Made by a program: the position numbers and the translations under genes
Origin: Lichenicoccus sp964247695
GTDB lineage: Bacteria > Pseudomonadota > Alphaproteobacteria > Acetobacterales > Acetobacteraceae
Reading direction: 5' to 3'
Assembly (NCBI GenBank): GCA_964247695.1
Contig: CAXTVI010000024.1
Span: 6,378 to 70,377, forward strand
DNA: 64,000 nt
The notes under the pieces: generated by a model
The model's input: the letters and a program-made list of their open reading frames with translations, nothing else
Databases searched by the model: none
What the model was told of the DNA's origin: nothing
Shown here: piece after piece, positions 53,958-63,569 of the stretch
Position numbering within the stretch: position 1 is the stretch's first letter
Layout of the letters: every line of letters begins with the position of its first letter

Positions 53958-55252
53958 CGGAAGACCGCACCCTGTGACGACGCGCGGGCCTTGCCGGCGC
54001 CGCGACGCATCCGACGCACGGCATCCAGCACGCGCTGCCGGATCGGGCCCGCCTCCAGGACATGCTGCCTGAGCAGCCCGCCGAGCCAGGTGTCGCCCAG
54101 CCGGCGCCTGAGATCGGCGGTGGCCGAATAATAGCCGCGATGGGCGGCGATCCTGAGGCGGTTGGCAACCGTGCGGCGGAACAGCAGGATGCGGGCGCGC
54201 CGCTCGATCACGTTGGTCGTGTGCTGCCGGTAGGCCGGATCCCCAAAACCCATGTCCACATGGGTGAAGTCGGCGCGCTCGATGAGGTCGCGCAGGATGT
54301 ACTGCCACAGCGCGGTCCCGGGGGAATATCTGTTCAGCGCTTCATCATGGAAGATCTTGTGGACCAGGAAGGTCTTCCTGGATTTCGACCCGATGGCGAG
54401 GCCGATCGTCCGGGACTTCGTCCGCAGCACGTAGCAGAGCAGGATGCCGTGCCGGCAGGCGAGTTCATACTGCTCCCGGGTGAGGATCGCCGGATCGCTT
54501 GCCTGCAACTGCTCGATCGCCGCATAAAGTTCATGCAGCCGGCCGACGCAATCGACCGCGACAAGGGTGATCTCTTCCGCCAGATGCTCCTGCAGCAGCC
54601 GCTCCTGGCGCTGCAGGTTGTAGCGGCGCTTCTTGCTGAGACTACGGTTATAGGCGTCGAGCGATACCGGCACCGCGATTGAGTGGCAGTTGCGTGGCCC
54701 CTCCGGCATGTAGACGTAATAGTTCTTCCGTATCAGCCTGGACGTCGTGACGTAGCGCCAGGTGAAGCTGTCGACGATCACCGACATCATTGCGATCGCC
54801 CGCGCCTGCGGATAATGCCGCAGAAGGTACAGGAAAAGGCTGTCGAATGCGTCGATGTCTTCCCTGAGCATCGGCTCGCTGCCAAGCAGGAACAGGCCTT
54901 GCGGAGCCAGGCGAAGGAATACGTCGGAACCCGCAATGAATTGCAGGCCGATCTCTGTCGCCTTCAGCGGCACGACACCGACGATCGAACCCTGCGCTGT
55001 CTCCGTGACCGCCAGCACATCGCCGTCGATGTCGCCGCTCTCGCAGCGGTAGTCGTAGTAGTTGTCGCTCTGATACAGCGCACCGGGCTTGTCGTTGCCG
55101 GACAGCAACTGGTTCCAGCACGAGCGGATTTCCGTTCTCGCATGCTGCGTAGCCAGGGCTGTCACCAGGTACCCGGCCCCCGGGCGGCAGGCGGGCGAGG
55201 CGGTCTGCCCGGTCGTTGTTACGACACGGCCACACGTGGCGAGGTCTTGCAT
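53954..55252 (-). CDS. GNAT-fold acyltransferase (BioF2/CelD-like)
   Basis: Protein of 432 aa resembling GNAT-family transferases found in polysaccharide and cellulose synthesis loci (CelD-like, BioF2-like). Near residue 200 there is a region with SLSKKRRYNLQRQERLL, the signature of this family, followed by ELYAAIEQLQASDPAILTREQ and IERADFTHVDMGFGDPAYRQH. It has no signal peptide and is probably cytosolic. The exact acyl donor and acceptor are unknown. It overlaps the right end of a palindromic repeat at its stop. The upstream gap of 251 bp (to the ABC-F gene) is AT-richer and has no gene. Confidence 0.82.
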   Translation of the reverse strand: MQDLATCGRVVTTTGQTASPACRPGAGYLVTALATQHARTEIRSCWNQLLSGNDKPGALYQSDNYYDYRCESGDIDGDVLAVTETAQGSIVGVVPLKATEIGLQFIAGSDVFLRLAPQGLFLLGSEPMLREDIDAFDSLFLYLLRHYPQARAIAMMSVIVDSFTWRYVTTSRLIRKNYYVYMPEGPRNCHSIAVPVSLDAYNRSLSKKRRYNLQRQERLLQEHLAEEITLVAVDCVGRLHELYAAIEQLQASDPAILTREQYELACRHGILLCYVLRTKSRTIGLAIGSKSRKTFLVHKIFHDEALNRYSPGTALWQYILRDLIERADFTHVDMGFGDPAYRQHTTNVIERRARILLFRRTVANRLRIAAHRGYYSATADLRRRLGDTWLGGLLRQHVLEAGPIRQRVLDAVRRMRRGAGKARASSQGAVFR

Positions 55253-55503
55253 CGGAGCCCCAGGGAGGTCGTCGCTGCTGTCTGGAAATCCCCGTCTCGG
55301 CAGACTGAAAGCAGGGCACCTGACAAGTGGTTACCATGGCTTCTGCAACGACAACAGTGGCTGCCGTTGAGTGGAAAGTTATATTTACGCTACCCCAAAA
55401 CGTCATCGCAGCCGTGACGATCCGGGCACGCAGCGCCAGTCGCCCCCGGCCCCTGCACACGCCAACGCTCGCCTTCCGGCCCTCGATCCGCTAGGCACGC
55501 GCC

Positions 55504-57132
55504 ATGCTTCAGATCGACTCCATGACCTTCAACGCCTGGGGGCGCCGTTTCTTCGACCGCGCCAGCGTGACCCTGCCGCTCGACACCCGCGTCGGGCTGG
55601 TCGGGCGCAACGGCGTCGGCAAGTCGACCCTGTTCCGGCTGATCAAGGGCGAGTTCAGCCCGGATGGCGGTGAGATCGGCCTGCCGAAGGCCGCCCGGTT
55701 GGGCTCGGTGGACCAGGAGCATCCGGCGACCGCGGTCAGCCTGCTCGACACCATCCTGGCTGCCGACATCGACCGCGAGGCGCTGCACACCGAACTCGAG
55801 ACCGCCGAGCCCGAGCGCATGGGCGAGATCTACGCCCGCCTGATCGAGATCGACGCCGACCGCGCGCCCGCCCGCGCGGCCGAGATCCTGAACGGGCTCG
55901 GCTTCTCCACCGAGGACCTCGCCCGCCCGATGGCCGAGTTCTCCGGCGGCTGGCGCATGCGGGTGGCGCTGGCCGCCGCCCTGTTCGCCCAGCCCGACAT
56001 GCTGCTGCTGGACGAGCCCACCAACTATCTTGACCTGGAAGGGGCACTCTGGCTGGAGGCCCGCCTCAAGAAATATCCGCACTCGGCGCTGATCATCAGC
56101 CACGACCGGGAACTGCTGAACAACTGCGTGGATGCCATCCTGCACGTCACCGACGGCAAGCTCGAATACTACACCGGCGGCTACGACGATTTCGAGCGCC
56201 AGCGTGCCGAGAAGCAGCGCCTGCTGTCGTCCGCCCGCGTCAAGCAGGAGGCCGAGCGCGCCCACCTGCAGAGCTTCGTCGACCGCTTCCGCGCGAAAGC
56301 CAGCAAGGCGGCGCAGGCGCAGTCGCGCATGAAGCGGCTGGCCAAGCTGGAGCCGATCTCGGCCACCATCGAGGAGCGCGTGGTGCCGTTTACCCTGCCT
56401 TCGCCGGTGCGTCCGCTGGCGCCGCCGCTGATGCGCCTCGAGCACGTCTGCATCGCCTACGGCGATGCGCCGCCGGTGCTGCGCAACCTCAACCTGCGCC
56501 TCGACGTCGATGACCGGATCGGTCTGCTCGGGGTAAACGGCGCCGGCAAGTCCACCTTCGCCAAGATGGCGGCCGGGGCGCTGCCGATCACCGCGGGCCG
56601 CATGCAGCGCGAGGGCCGCATCAAGGTCGGCTGGTTCCACCAGCACCAGATCGAGGCGCTCGATCCCGACGACACCGCGCTCGACATCATGCGCCGCGCC
56701 CGCAAGGACGACAGCGAGACGGTGCAGCGCTCGCGCCTCGCGCAGTTCGGCATCGCCTTCCAGAAGCAGGAAACCACCGTCGCAAACCTCTCCGGCGGCG
56801 AACGCGCGCGGCTGCTGCTCAACCTTGTTGCGATGGAAGCGCCACACCTGCTGATCCTCGACGAGCCCACCAACCATCTCGACATCGACAGCCGCCGCGC
56901 GCTGCTGGACGCGCTCAACGACTACGAAGGCGCGGTCATCCTCATCACCCACGACCGCTCGCTGATGGAGCTGGTCGCCGACCGGCTGTGGCTCGCCGCC
57001 GACGGCACCATCGTGCCGTTCGAGGGCGACATGGACGACTACGCGAAGTTCGTCATCGAGCGTGCCAAAGGCGGGCCGGCGCCGTCCCAGAATGCCAAGG
57101 CAAACAAGAAGAAGGGCAAGAAGAAGGCCTGA
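55504..57132 (+). CDS. ABC-F family ATPase
   Basis: Soluble duplicated-NBD protein (542 aa) of the ABC-F group (YheS/Uup/EttA relatives) that acts on ribosomes. The first NBD has Walker A GRNGVGKST (34-42), FSGGWRMRVALAAALF and DEPTNYLDLEG; the linker is helical with KQEAERAHLQSF (about 255); the second has GVNGAGKST and LSGGERARLLL plus DEPTNHLDIDSRR. A basic lysine tail ends the protein. YheS-like assignment is tentative. It is followed 6 bp later by the MBOAT gene, so they may be co-transcribed. Confidence 0.93.
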   Translation: MLQIDSMTFNAWGRRFFDRASVTLPLDTRVGLVGRNGVGKSTLFRLIKGEFSPDGGEIGLPKAARLGSVDQEHPATAVSLLDTILAADIDREALHTELETAEPERMGEIYARLIEIDADRAPARAAEILNGLGFSTEDLARPMAEFSGGWRMRVALAAALFAQPDMLLLDEPTNYLDLEGALWLEARLKKYPHSALIISHDRELLNNCVDAILHVTDGKLEYYTGGYDDFERQRAEKQRLLSSARVKQEAERAHLQSFVDRFRAKASKAAQAQSRMKRLAKLEPISATIEERVVPFTLPSPVRPLAPPLMRLEHVCIAYGDAPPVLRNLNLRLDVDDRIGLLGVNGAGKSTFAKMAAGALPITAGRMQREGRIKVGWFHQHQIEALDPDDTALDIMRRARKDDSETVQRSRLAQFGIAFQKQETTVANLSGGERARLLLNLVAMEAPHLLILDEPTNHLDIDSRRALLDALNDYEGAVILITHDRSLMELVADRLWLAADGTIVPFEGDMDDYAKFVIERAKGGPAPSQNAKANKKKGKKKA

Positions 57133-57138
57133 CAGCCA

Positions 57139-58515
57139 ATGCTGTTCAACTCGCAGCTCTTCCTGTTCGGCTTCCTGCCAGTGGTGCTGGCCGCGTACTA
57201 CGCTTGCGGGACCGCCCGACGCGCGCGCCTGCTGGTGCTGGTGATCGCATCACTCGCCTTCTATGCAAGCTGGAACTGGCACTACGTGCCGTTGCTGGCC
57301 GGCCTCACGTTGCTGAACTGGCTGCTCTCGAACGCGTACGGCCGCAATGGGCAAAAGGCGTGGCTCACCGCCGGCGTCGTCGCCAATCTCGCGACGCTGT
57401 GCGTGTTCAAATACGCGAACTTCCTGGCCACCAACATCGACGCGCTGTTCGGGCAGGTGCACACGCCGTGGCCGATCCTGCTGCCGCTCGGCATCAGCTT
57501 CTTCGTGTTCCAGAAGATCGCCTATCTCGTCGATCTGCGTCGCGGCGGCTGGCGCATCCACGGGCTGCTGGAGTTCGCGGCCTTCGTCACCTTCTTTCCG
57601 CAACTTATCGCGGGTCCGATCGTGCGTCACACCGAGATCGTGCCGCAGTTCGATCGCGTGCGCCCGACCGAGACGCCGATGCAGGACATCGCGCGCGGGC
57701 TTGCCCTCTTCACCGTCGGACTCGCCAAGAAGGCCGGACTTGCCGACAGCATAGCGGTCAACCCGGACGCGTTGTTCGCGCTCGCCGCCACCGGCCAGCC
57801 GCTCGGACTCGCCGGCGGATGGGTGGCGGCTGCCTGCTACACGCTGCAGATCTACCTGGACTTCTCCGGCTATTCCGACATGGCGATCGGGCTCGCGCTG
57901 ATGTTCGGCCTCAAGCTGCCGTTCAATTTCAACGCGCCATACAACGCCGCCTCGCTGCGCGATTTCTGGCATCGCTGGCACATGACGCTGTCGCGGTTCC
58001 TGCGCGACTACGTGTACATTCCGCTCGGCGGCAACCGGCGTGGCGAGAGCCGGCAGATGGCGAACCTCGCGGCCACCATGCTGCTCGGCGGCCTCTGGCA
58101 CGGCGCCGCCTGGACCTTCGTCGCCTGGGGCGGCCTGCACGGCGCGGGCCTGGCCATCAACCACCTGTGGAACCGCGCCGGGCGCCGGCTGCCGCCTCTT
58201 GCCGGCTGGCTGCTGACCCTGCTGTTCGTCATCGCCGGCTGGGTGCTGTTCCGCGCGCCGGACTTCCACATCGCCTGGCACATGCTGGGTGCGATGGCCG
58301 GGCTGCAGGGCATCGGCCACGTGCATCTGCGCAATGCGGGCATCGTTGCCGTCGCCGCGGTCTGCGTGTTCATCGGGCCGGCAAGCCAGGCCGCCATGCT
58401 CGATCGGCTGAAGCCGCGCCCGTGGCTCGCGGTGCCGATCGGCGCGGCGCTCGCTTTTCTCCTGATCCTCGTCGGCGGCGGCATTCCGAGTGAGTTCATC
58501 TATTTCCAGTTCTGA
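57139..58515 (+). CDS. MBOAT family O-acyltransferase (AlgI-like)
   Basis: Polytopic membrane acyltransferase (458 aa) of the MBOAT family, likely transferring acetyl groups to a surface polysaccharide. It has the AlgI-type N-terminus (MLFNSQLFLFGFLPVVL) and the conserved LGISFFVFQKIAYLVDLRRG, DFSGYSDMAIGLALMFG, DFWHRWHMTLSRFLRDYVY and the catalytic His region GGLWHGAAWTF (His at about residue 321). The downstream gene starts inside its last codons; together they look like an acetyl-transfer pair similar to AlgI with AlgJ/X. Confidence 0.93.
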   Translation: MLFNSQLFLFGFLPVVLAAYYACGTARRARLLVLVIASLAFYASWNWHYVPLLAGLTLLNWLLSNAYGRNGQKAWLTAGVVANLATLCVFKYANFLATNIDALFGQVHTPWPILLPLGISFFVFQKIAYLVDLRRGGWRIHGLLEFAAFVTFFPQLIAGPIVRHTEIVPQFDRVRPTETPMQDIARGLALFTVGLAKKAGLADSIAVNPDALFALAATGQPLGLAGGWVAAACYTLQIYLDFSGYSDMAIGLALMFGLKLPFNFNAPYNAASLRDFWHRWHMTLSRFLRDYVYIPLGGNRRGESRQMANLAATMLLGGLWHGAAWTFVAWGGLHGAGLAINHLWNRAGRRLPPLAGWLLTLLFVIAGWVLFRAPDFHIAWHMLGAMAGLQGIGHVHLRNAGIVAVAAVCVFIGPASQAAMLDRLKPRPWLAVPIGAALAFLLILVGGGIPSEFIYFQF

Positions 58516-59557
58516 ACGCGTCCACTCCGAGACTTTGTGGCGCCGTTTCCTGGCGGTGCTGCTGCTCTCGGTCGGCGTCCCGGTCGGCATCGCGTACCTG
58601 TTCGTGGTGCTGGTCGATCCATGGGGCATGCTGCCGCTGCACCTGCCGATCACGCGGGTGCCGATCTCGACCAACGCACGCTACTCGTTCCCCGCGCTTG
58701 CCACCGATCCGAAATTCGACGCCGTCATCATCGGCACCTCGACCAGCCGGCTGCTGCGTCCTGCGGTGCTCGATGCCCCGTTCGGTGCGCATTTCGCCAA
58801 CCTCGCGATGAACGCGGCCACCGCCTGGGAGCAGGAGCGCCTGCTGCTGCTGTTCGCGCGCAGCCACCCGCACGCGCGCGCCGTGATCCTCGGGCTCGAC
58901 GCCTCCTGGTGCCTGGCCGGTCCCGGCGCGCCGCGTCTGACCGGGCGGCCATTCCCGGCCTGGATGTATGGCGGCACCCGCTGGCGCGGCTACGGGCAGA
59001 TGCTGAGCCTGTATGCGGTGCAGGAGGCCGCCAACCAGGCCTCGGCGGCGCTCGGGCTGAAGCGCAAGCACTACGGCACCGACGGCTACACGAACTTCCT
59101 GCCACCGGACTCCGCCTACGACGCCGCACGCGTGGAGGCGATCTTCCGAAGCTGGGGCCATGTCGACGAGACGCCCGCCGGCACGGCGCCCATCGTGCTC
59201 CCGTACATGACCGGCCTGCCCGGCCTGCTCGGCCGCTTGCCCGCCGACACCCTGAAGCTGATGTATTTCCCGCCGATCACCGACGAGACGATGGGCGTCC
59301 CCGGCAGCCGCACCCGCGCCGCGTGGGCAGCCTGCCACAACTTCGCTGTGGCGGCCGCCGACCGGACGTCGGACAGCATCGTGCTCGACTTCGCGCAGCC
59401 GGACGCCGTCACGCTGGCGCACCGCAACTTCTGGGACCCGCTGCACTACCGGATCGGCATTGCGAACCGGGTCATGCAGGACATGGCGACGACGCTTGGC
59501 GATGCACACGCAACCGGCCCGGAGTTCCGCGTCCTGGCGTGGAACCGCCATTCCTGA
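58490..59557 (+). CDS. SGNH-hydrolase-like protein partnering the MBOAT acyltransferase
   Basis: Protein of 355 aa with one N-terminal membrane anchor (about 18-40) and an exported SGNH-like domain, the AlgJ/AlgX-type arrangement for O-acetylating an extracytoplasmic polysaccharide. The nucleophile block is VIIGTSTSR (about residues 79-87), and NFWDPLHYR (about 312-320) carries the Asp-x-x-His pair. The GTG at 58490 overlaps the MBOAT gene by 26 bp, a strong sign of co-expression. Domain details are inferred from motif positions. Confidence 0.8.
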   Translation: MSSSISSSERVHSETLWRRFLAVLLLSVGVPVGIAYLFVVLVDPWGMLPLHLPITRVPISTNARYSFPALATDPKFDAVIIGTSTSRLLRPAVLDAPFGAHFANLAMNAATAWEQERLLLLFARSHPHARAVILGLDASWCLAGPGAPRLTGRPFPAWMYGGTRWRGYGQMLSLYAVQEAANQASAALGLKRKHYGTDGYTNFLPPDSAYDAARVEAIFRSWGHVDETPAGTAPIVLPYMTGLPGLLGRLPADTLKLMYFPPITDETMGVPGSRTRAAWAACHNFAVAAADRTSDSIVLDFAQPDAVTLAHRNFWDPLHYRIGIANRVMQDMATTLGDAHATGPEFRVLAWNRHS

Positions 59558-59622
59558 TCCGGACTTGTCAGGCAACCCGATGTGTCGTGGCATCGGACGG
59601 CAATCAGCTCCAGGAGCTTCAC

Positions 59623-60624
59623 ATGCGTATCCTTATCCTCGGCGCGGCCGGCATGCTCGGCCGCAAGCTCGCCGAACGCCTGGCCCACGATGGCCAGCTC
59701 GGCGGACAGCCGGTCACCACCCTGGACCTCGTGGACGTCATCACCCCGACGGCGCCTGCGGCCTTCACTGGCGAGACCAACTGTCGCGCCGGCGACCTGT
59801 CCGAGCCGGGCACAATGGCTGCACTGGTGCGCAGCCGCCCCGACCTGATCTTCCATCTCGCCGCGATCGTTTCCGGCGAGGCCGAGGCCGATCTCGAGAA
59901 GGGCTACCGCATCAACCTCGACGGCACCCGCCTGCTGCTGGATGCGATCCGCCTGGAAGGTGATGGCCGTCCTTCGGGAAGCGGGGGCTGGAAGCCGCGC
60001 GTGGTGTTCTCCTCCTCGCTCGCTGTGTTCGGCGGCAATTTTCCGCCGGTGATCCCGGAGGAGTACGTGCTGACCCCGCAGACCAGCTACGGCACCCAGA
60101 AGCTGATGGGCGAACTGCTGCTGGCCGACTACGCGCGCCGTGGCATCCTCGAGGGCATCGGCATCCGCCTGCCGACCATCTGCGTTCGACCGGGCAAGCC
60201 GAACCGGGCCGCGTCGAGCTTCTTCTCCGGCATCATCCGCGAGCCGCTCGCGGGCCAGGAGGCGATCCTGCCGGTCGGCGAGGACGTGCGGCACTGGATG
60301 ACCAGCCCGAGATCGGCGATCGGCTTCCTGATCCATGCCGCGACGCTGGAACTCGCCCTGGTCGGCGACCGGCCCAACCTGAGCATGCCGGGCCTGTCGG
60401 TCACCGTGGGCGAGCAGATTGCGGCCCTGCGCGAAGTCGCCGGCGACCGTGTGGCCGGGCTGATCCGCCAGGAGCGCGACCCGGTGATCGAGCGCATCGT
60501 CGCCGGCTGGGCGCAGGCGCTGGATGCCAGCCGCGCCGAGGCGCTCGGCTTTGTCGCCGAGAAGCACTTTACCGATATCGTACGGGCGCATATCGAGGAC
60601 GAACTGGGCGGCCATATCGGCTGA
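59623..60624 (+). CDS. denD: NAD-dependent epimerase/dehydratase, D-erythronate dehydrogenase-like
   Basis: Short-chain dehydrogenase-like enzyme (333 aa) with GAAGMLGRKLAERL at the N-terminus, the active-site Ser131/132 (VFSSSLAVFGG), Tyr156 and Lys160 in SYGTQKLMGE, and the family-specific RLPTICVRPGKPN and FSGIIREPLAGQ segments of D-erythronate dehydrogenases. It oxidises D-erythronate to 2-dehydro-D-erythronate in that family. CAGGAG lies 6 nt before the ATG at 59623, deciding the start. An MFS carrier follows; no isomerase or decarboxylase of the erythronate pathway is present. Confidence 0.88.
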   Translation: MRILILGAAGMLGRKLAERLAHDGQLGGQPVTTLDLVDVITPTAPAAFTGETNCRAGDLSEPGTMAALVRSRPDLIFHLAAIVSGEAEADLEKGYRINLDGTRLLLDAIRLEGDGRPSGSGGWKPRVVFSSSLAVFGGNFPPVIPEEYVLTPQTSYGTQKLMGELLLADYARRGILEGIGIRLPTICVRPGKPNRAASSFFSGIIREPLAGQEAILPVGEDVRHWMTSPRSAIGFLIHAATLELALVGDRPNLSMPGLSVTVGEQIAALREVAGDRVAGLIRQERDPVIERIVAGWAQALDASRAEALGFVAEKHFTDIVRAHIEDELGGHIG

Positions 60625-60687
60625 ACCCGCGCGCTGGTTCGTCCAAGAAGGGCGATCAACAAGGCGCATCCGAGAGGGAACACGGAC

Positions 60688-62001
60688 TTGCCCGACCAGA
60701 CCTACGACAGCGCCGGCATGGGCAATGCCGCCCTGGTCAGCGCGATCCGCAAGGCGAAACTCCGCCTGATGCCGCTGCTGCTGGTGATGTACACGCTGGC
60801 CTTCCTCGACCGCGTCAATCTCGGCGTAGCGAAGCAGGCGCTGCAGTCCCAGGTCGGCATCTCGGGGGGCGCCTTTGCCCTGGGAGCCGGCCTCTTCTTC
60901 GTCACCTATGCGGTGTTCGAGCTACCCAGCAACCTGATCCTGCACCGGATCGGGCCGCGCGTCTGGATGGCCCGGATCATGATCACCTGGGGCCTGGTTT
61001 CGGCCGCCACGATCTTCGTCACCGGCGACACCTCGTTCTACGGCCTGCGCCTGCTGCTGGGCGCCGCCGAGGCCGGCTTCTTCCCGGGCGCGATCCTGTT
61101 CATGACCTACTGGTTCCCGTCCGCCGAGCGCGGCCGCGTCATCGGACTGTTCTATCTCGGCTACCCGCTGGCGCTGCTGTTCGGTAACCCGGCCTCCGGC
61201 GCGCTGCTCGACCTCGACGGCGTGCTGGGCGTCGCCGGCTGGCAGTGGATGTTCATGATCGACGGCCTGCTGGCGTCGCTGGTCGGCATCGGCGTGCTGT
61301 TCTGGATGCCGGACAGCCCGGACGCCGTACGCTGGCTGCAACCCGAGGAGAAGCGGGCGCTGAAAGCGGCCATCGCCGCCGAGGGCGAGGAGAAGCGTCT
61401 CGTCGGCCGGCACAACCTGGTCGACGCCTTCAAGGATGTGCGGCTGCTGCATTTCATCGCGATCTATTTCGCCCTGCAGATCGGCAGCTACGGCGTCACC
61501 TTCTACCTGCCGACCCAGGTCAGCGAACTGGTCGGACGCAAGATCGGCTTCATCGTCGGCCTGCTCTCGGCGCTGCCCTGGGCCTGCGCCATCGCGGTCA
61601 CCCTGTTCTGGCCGGGGCTGGCGGTTCGGCTCAATCGCAGACGCCTGTTTGCGGTCATCTCGATGCTGGCGATCTCGTTCGGCATCGCCGTCTCGGCGCA
61701 GTCACCGCCGGTGATCGCCATGATTGCGCTGTGCGTGGCCGCCAGCGGCATCATCAGCGCGCAGCCGGTGTTCTGGACCTTTCCGGCGGACCATTTCGGC
61801 GGTGTCGCAGCGGCGGCGGCATTCGCGGTCATCAACTCGCTCGGGAATCTCGGCGGCTTCGTGGCGCCGAACCTGCGCGAATGGGCCGACCATCATTTCG
61901 CGGTGCATGGCGCAGGCCTGTATGCGCTCTGCATCTCGGGCATGATCGGCGCCTCGCTGGTGCTGTTGCTGCGCGAGCCGAAGGTGGCGCCGATTGCCTG
62001 A
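60688..62001 (+). CDS. MFS transporter, anion:cation symporter family
   Basis: Twelve-helix major facilitator (437 aa) of the ACS family, whose members carry organic anions such as tartrate, galactonate and hydroxy-acids. The first helix region has the ACS motif FLDRVNLGVAKQAL, helix 4 is followed by WFPSAERGRVIGLF, and the loop GLLASLVGIGVLFWMPDSP is typical. The TTG at 60688, with GAGAGGG 8 nt upstream, gives the N-terminus MPDQTYD; ATG 60718 is an alternative. Positioned after denD (63 bp), it may import erythronate or another sugar acid. Confidence 0.92.
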   Translation: MPDQTYDSAGMGNAALVSAIRKAKLRLMPLLLVMYTLAFLDRVNLGVAKQALQSQVGISGGAFALGAGLFFVTYAVFELPSNLILHRIGPRVWMARIMITWGLVSAATIFVTGDTSFYGLRLLLGAAEAGFFPGAILFMTYWFPSAERGRVIGLFYLGYPLALLFGNPASGALLDLDGVLGVAGWQWMFMIDGLLASLVGIGVLFWMPDSPDAVRWLQPEEKRALKAAIAAEGEEKRLVGRHNLVDAFKDVRLLHFIAIYFALQIGSYGVTFYLPTQVSELVGRKIGFIVGLLSALPWACAIAVTLFWPGLAVRLNRRRLFAVISMLAISFGIAVSAQSPPVIAMIALCVAASGIISAQPVFWTFPADHFGGVAAAAAFAVINSLGNLGGFVAPNLREWADHHFAVHGAGLYALCISGMIGASLVLLLREPKVAPIA

Positions 62002-62008
62002 GGCGAGC

Positions 62009-62221
62009 TTACCCGACCTTGCGCAGCAGTTCCTCCGCGACCTGGCGCCGGGCCCGTTCCTGGACAAGTTCGCTGTCGGACGCCACCGCCAGCTTTTCGA
62101 TCTCGGCCAGGACTTCCAGACGCGCCTCGGCAGGCAGCGCGCGGATCACGAGCGCCACGATATGTTCCAGGGTGCCCATACGACCGGCCAGGCCGATCGG
62201 GTCGTCGTCGATGCTCTGCAT
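62009..62221 (-). CDS. Small hypothetical protein, 70 aa
   Basis: Helix-rich protein of 70 aa (EHIVALVIRALPAEARLEVLAEIEK, then ELVQERARRQVAEEL) without a recognised domain. The ATG at 62221 has no clear ribosome-binding site and lies next to a repeat half-element. Convergent with the MFS gene, 7 bp apart. Coding potential is plausible from the acidic/helical pattern, but support is limited. Confidence 0.45.
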   Translation of the reverse strand: MQSIDDDPIGLAGRMGTLEHIVALVIRALPAEARLEVLAEIEKLAVASDSELVQERARRQVAEELLRKVG

Positions 62222-62230
62222 TGGCCGATT

Positions 62231-62270
62231 CTAGAGCAGCATCCGATCAAATGGAATCGCTTAGCGAGGC
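62231..62270. repeat. Half-copy of the palindromic repeat
   Basis: CTAGAGCAGCATCCGATCAA at 62231-62250 matches the left arm of the element at 53852, with similarity continuing for about 40 bp. No right arm is seen nearby. It marks the left edge of a lower-GC stretch. Confidence 0.65.
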
Positions 62271-62372
62271 CATGTGGATCTCTGCCATCAGGGCATCGAG
62301 CGCGGACGTTTTCATCAGGACGCGGGCCTCCGGATCGAGCGCCAGGCGGCCGTCCGCCTCACCGGACCGCAC
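62247..62372 (-). pseudogene. Short ORF or gene remnant ending in the repeat
   Basis: A 41-residue frame starting with GTG at 62372 reads through ALDPEARVLMKTSALDALMAEIHMASLSDSI and stops inside the repeat arm. Its composition is protein-like, but it is short and has no ribosome-binding site. It could be the end of a degraded gene carried with the repeat. Confidence 0.35.
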
Positions 62373-62573
62373 TTTTCACGAAAAGGTGACCCTCGCTGGC
62401 ACTATGGCCCTGGTTGAGCGAAAGGGCTTACCGCGCAGATTGTTCCAATGGACAGTTCAACTCAAATCTCAACTGCATCAAGTCTTACCCGCGAATTACC
62501 TGACAACCGACAGGCGCGCTGTGCCTTTCCGGTTTATGCCACGCCCCGCTTCCTCCGTCAGAGTGCCGCGCTG

Positions 62574-63569
62574 ATGGCCCAGCGTCCGATATGGCGCGGC
62601 CATCTGCGTCTTGCCTTGGTGTCCTGCCCGGTTGCGCTTTACAGCGCCCGTCACGATCGCAGCACAATCCGGTTCCACATGATAAATCCGGAAACTGGAA
62701 ACCGCATTCGGATGATCAGCCAGGATGGCGGAACCGGCATGGAAGTAGCGCGACGTGATACCGTCAAGGGCTATGAATTCAAAAAGGATCAATATCTGCT
62801 TCTGAGCGAGGCCGACCTCAACAGCGTGAAGCTTGAGAGTTCGTCGCTGATGACGGTCGAAAAGTTCGTAGACGTAGCCTCGATAGACCCCATCTACTAT
62901 GACAGCAGCTATTACGTGGCGCCAGACGGCAAGGGCGCTGACGATGTATTCGCGGTCCTGCGGGAGGCAATCCGAGCAACGGGCAAGGTTGCGCTGACCC
63001 GTGTCGTTATCGCCCAGAGGGAGCGCACGATTGCGATCAGGCAGACCGACGTTGGTTTGGTGGCTCATACGCTGAACGAGCAGCGTGATCTCAATGACGC
63101 AGCACCCCTGTTTGAGGACGTCAAGAACGTCAAGGTCGACCCGGAAATGGTCAAGCTGGCCGTCCAGCTCGTGGCCAGGCAGACCGGAATTTACGACCCT
63201 TCCGACCTCGAAGATCGATATGAGACGAGGCTGCGGGCGATGCTCGACGCCAAGCTGGCAGGCGAAGGCGTGCTAGTCGAAGACGAGCCAGCGTTTGACC
63301 ATAGCAACGTCGTCGACATCATGGCTGCCTTGCGCAAGAGCTTGGGAGAGCCGGCGCCAGCGGCTAATCAGAAAGCGTCCAAGGCGCCGGTTGCTGCCAA
63401 GCCTCGTGGCAAGAAGGCGCCGACGCCGGAGGAAGTCCGGCGGCAGCCTGGCTTCAAGCTGCCGATTGACGGGGGCCGGAAGAACGCCGCGCCAGCGACC
63501 AAAGCTCCAGCGCCTATCCAGGAGACGCCGCGGGTCGAGCAAGCGCCTCCGCGGCGGCGCAAGGCTTAA
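62574..63569 (+). CDS. ku: Non-homologous end-joining protein Ku
   Basis: DNA end-binding protein (331 aa) that recruits ligase LigD in bacterial double-strand-break repair. The ATG at 62574 begins the family N-terminus RPIWRGHLRLALVSCPVALY; the frame is open from 62448 but earlier residues are not family-like. Following motifs include HMINPETGNRIRM, KGYEFKKDQYLLL and the C-terminal basic Lys/Pro/Arg-rich extension (from about 265) that contacts DNA. No ligD is visible in the window. This gene is noticeably richer in A+T than most of the window, suggesting lateral acquisition. Confidence 0.93.
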   Translation: MAQRPIWRGHLRLALVSCPVALYSARHDRSTIRFHMINPETGNRIRMISQDGGTGMEVARRDTVKGYEFKKDQYLLLSEADLNSVKLESSSLMTVEKFVDVASIDPIYYDSSYYVAPDGKGADDVFAVLREAIRATGKVALTRVVIAQRERTIAIRQTDVGLVAHTLNEQRDLNDAAPLFEDVKNVKVDPEMVKLAVQLVARQTGIYDPSDLEDRYETRLRAMLDAKLAGEGVLVEDEPAFDHSNVVDIMAALRKSLGEPAPAANQKASKAPVAAKPRGKKAPTPEEVRRQPGFKLPIDGGRKNAAPATKAPAPIQETPRVEQAPPRRRKA

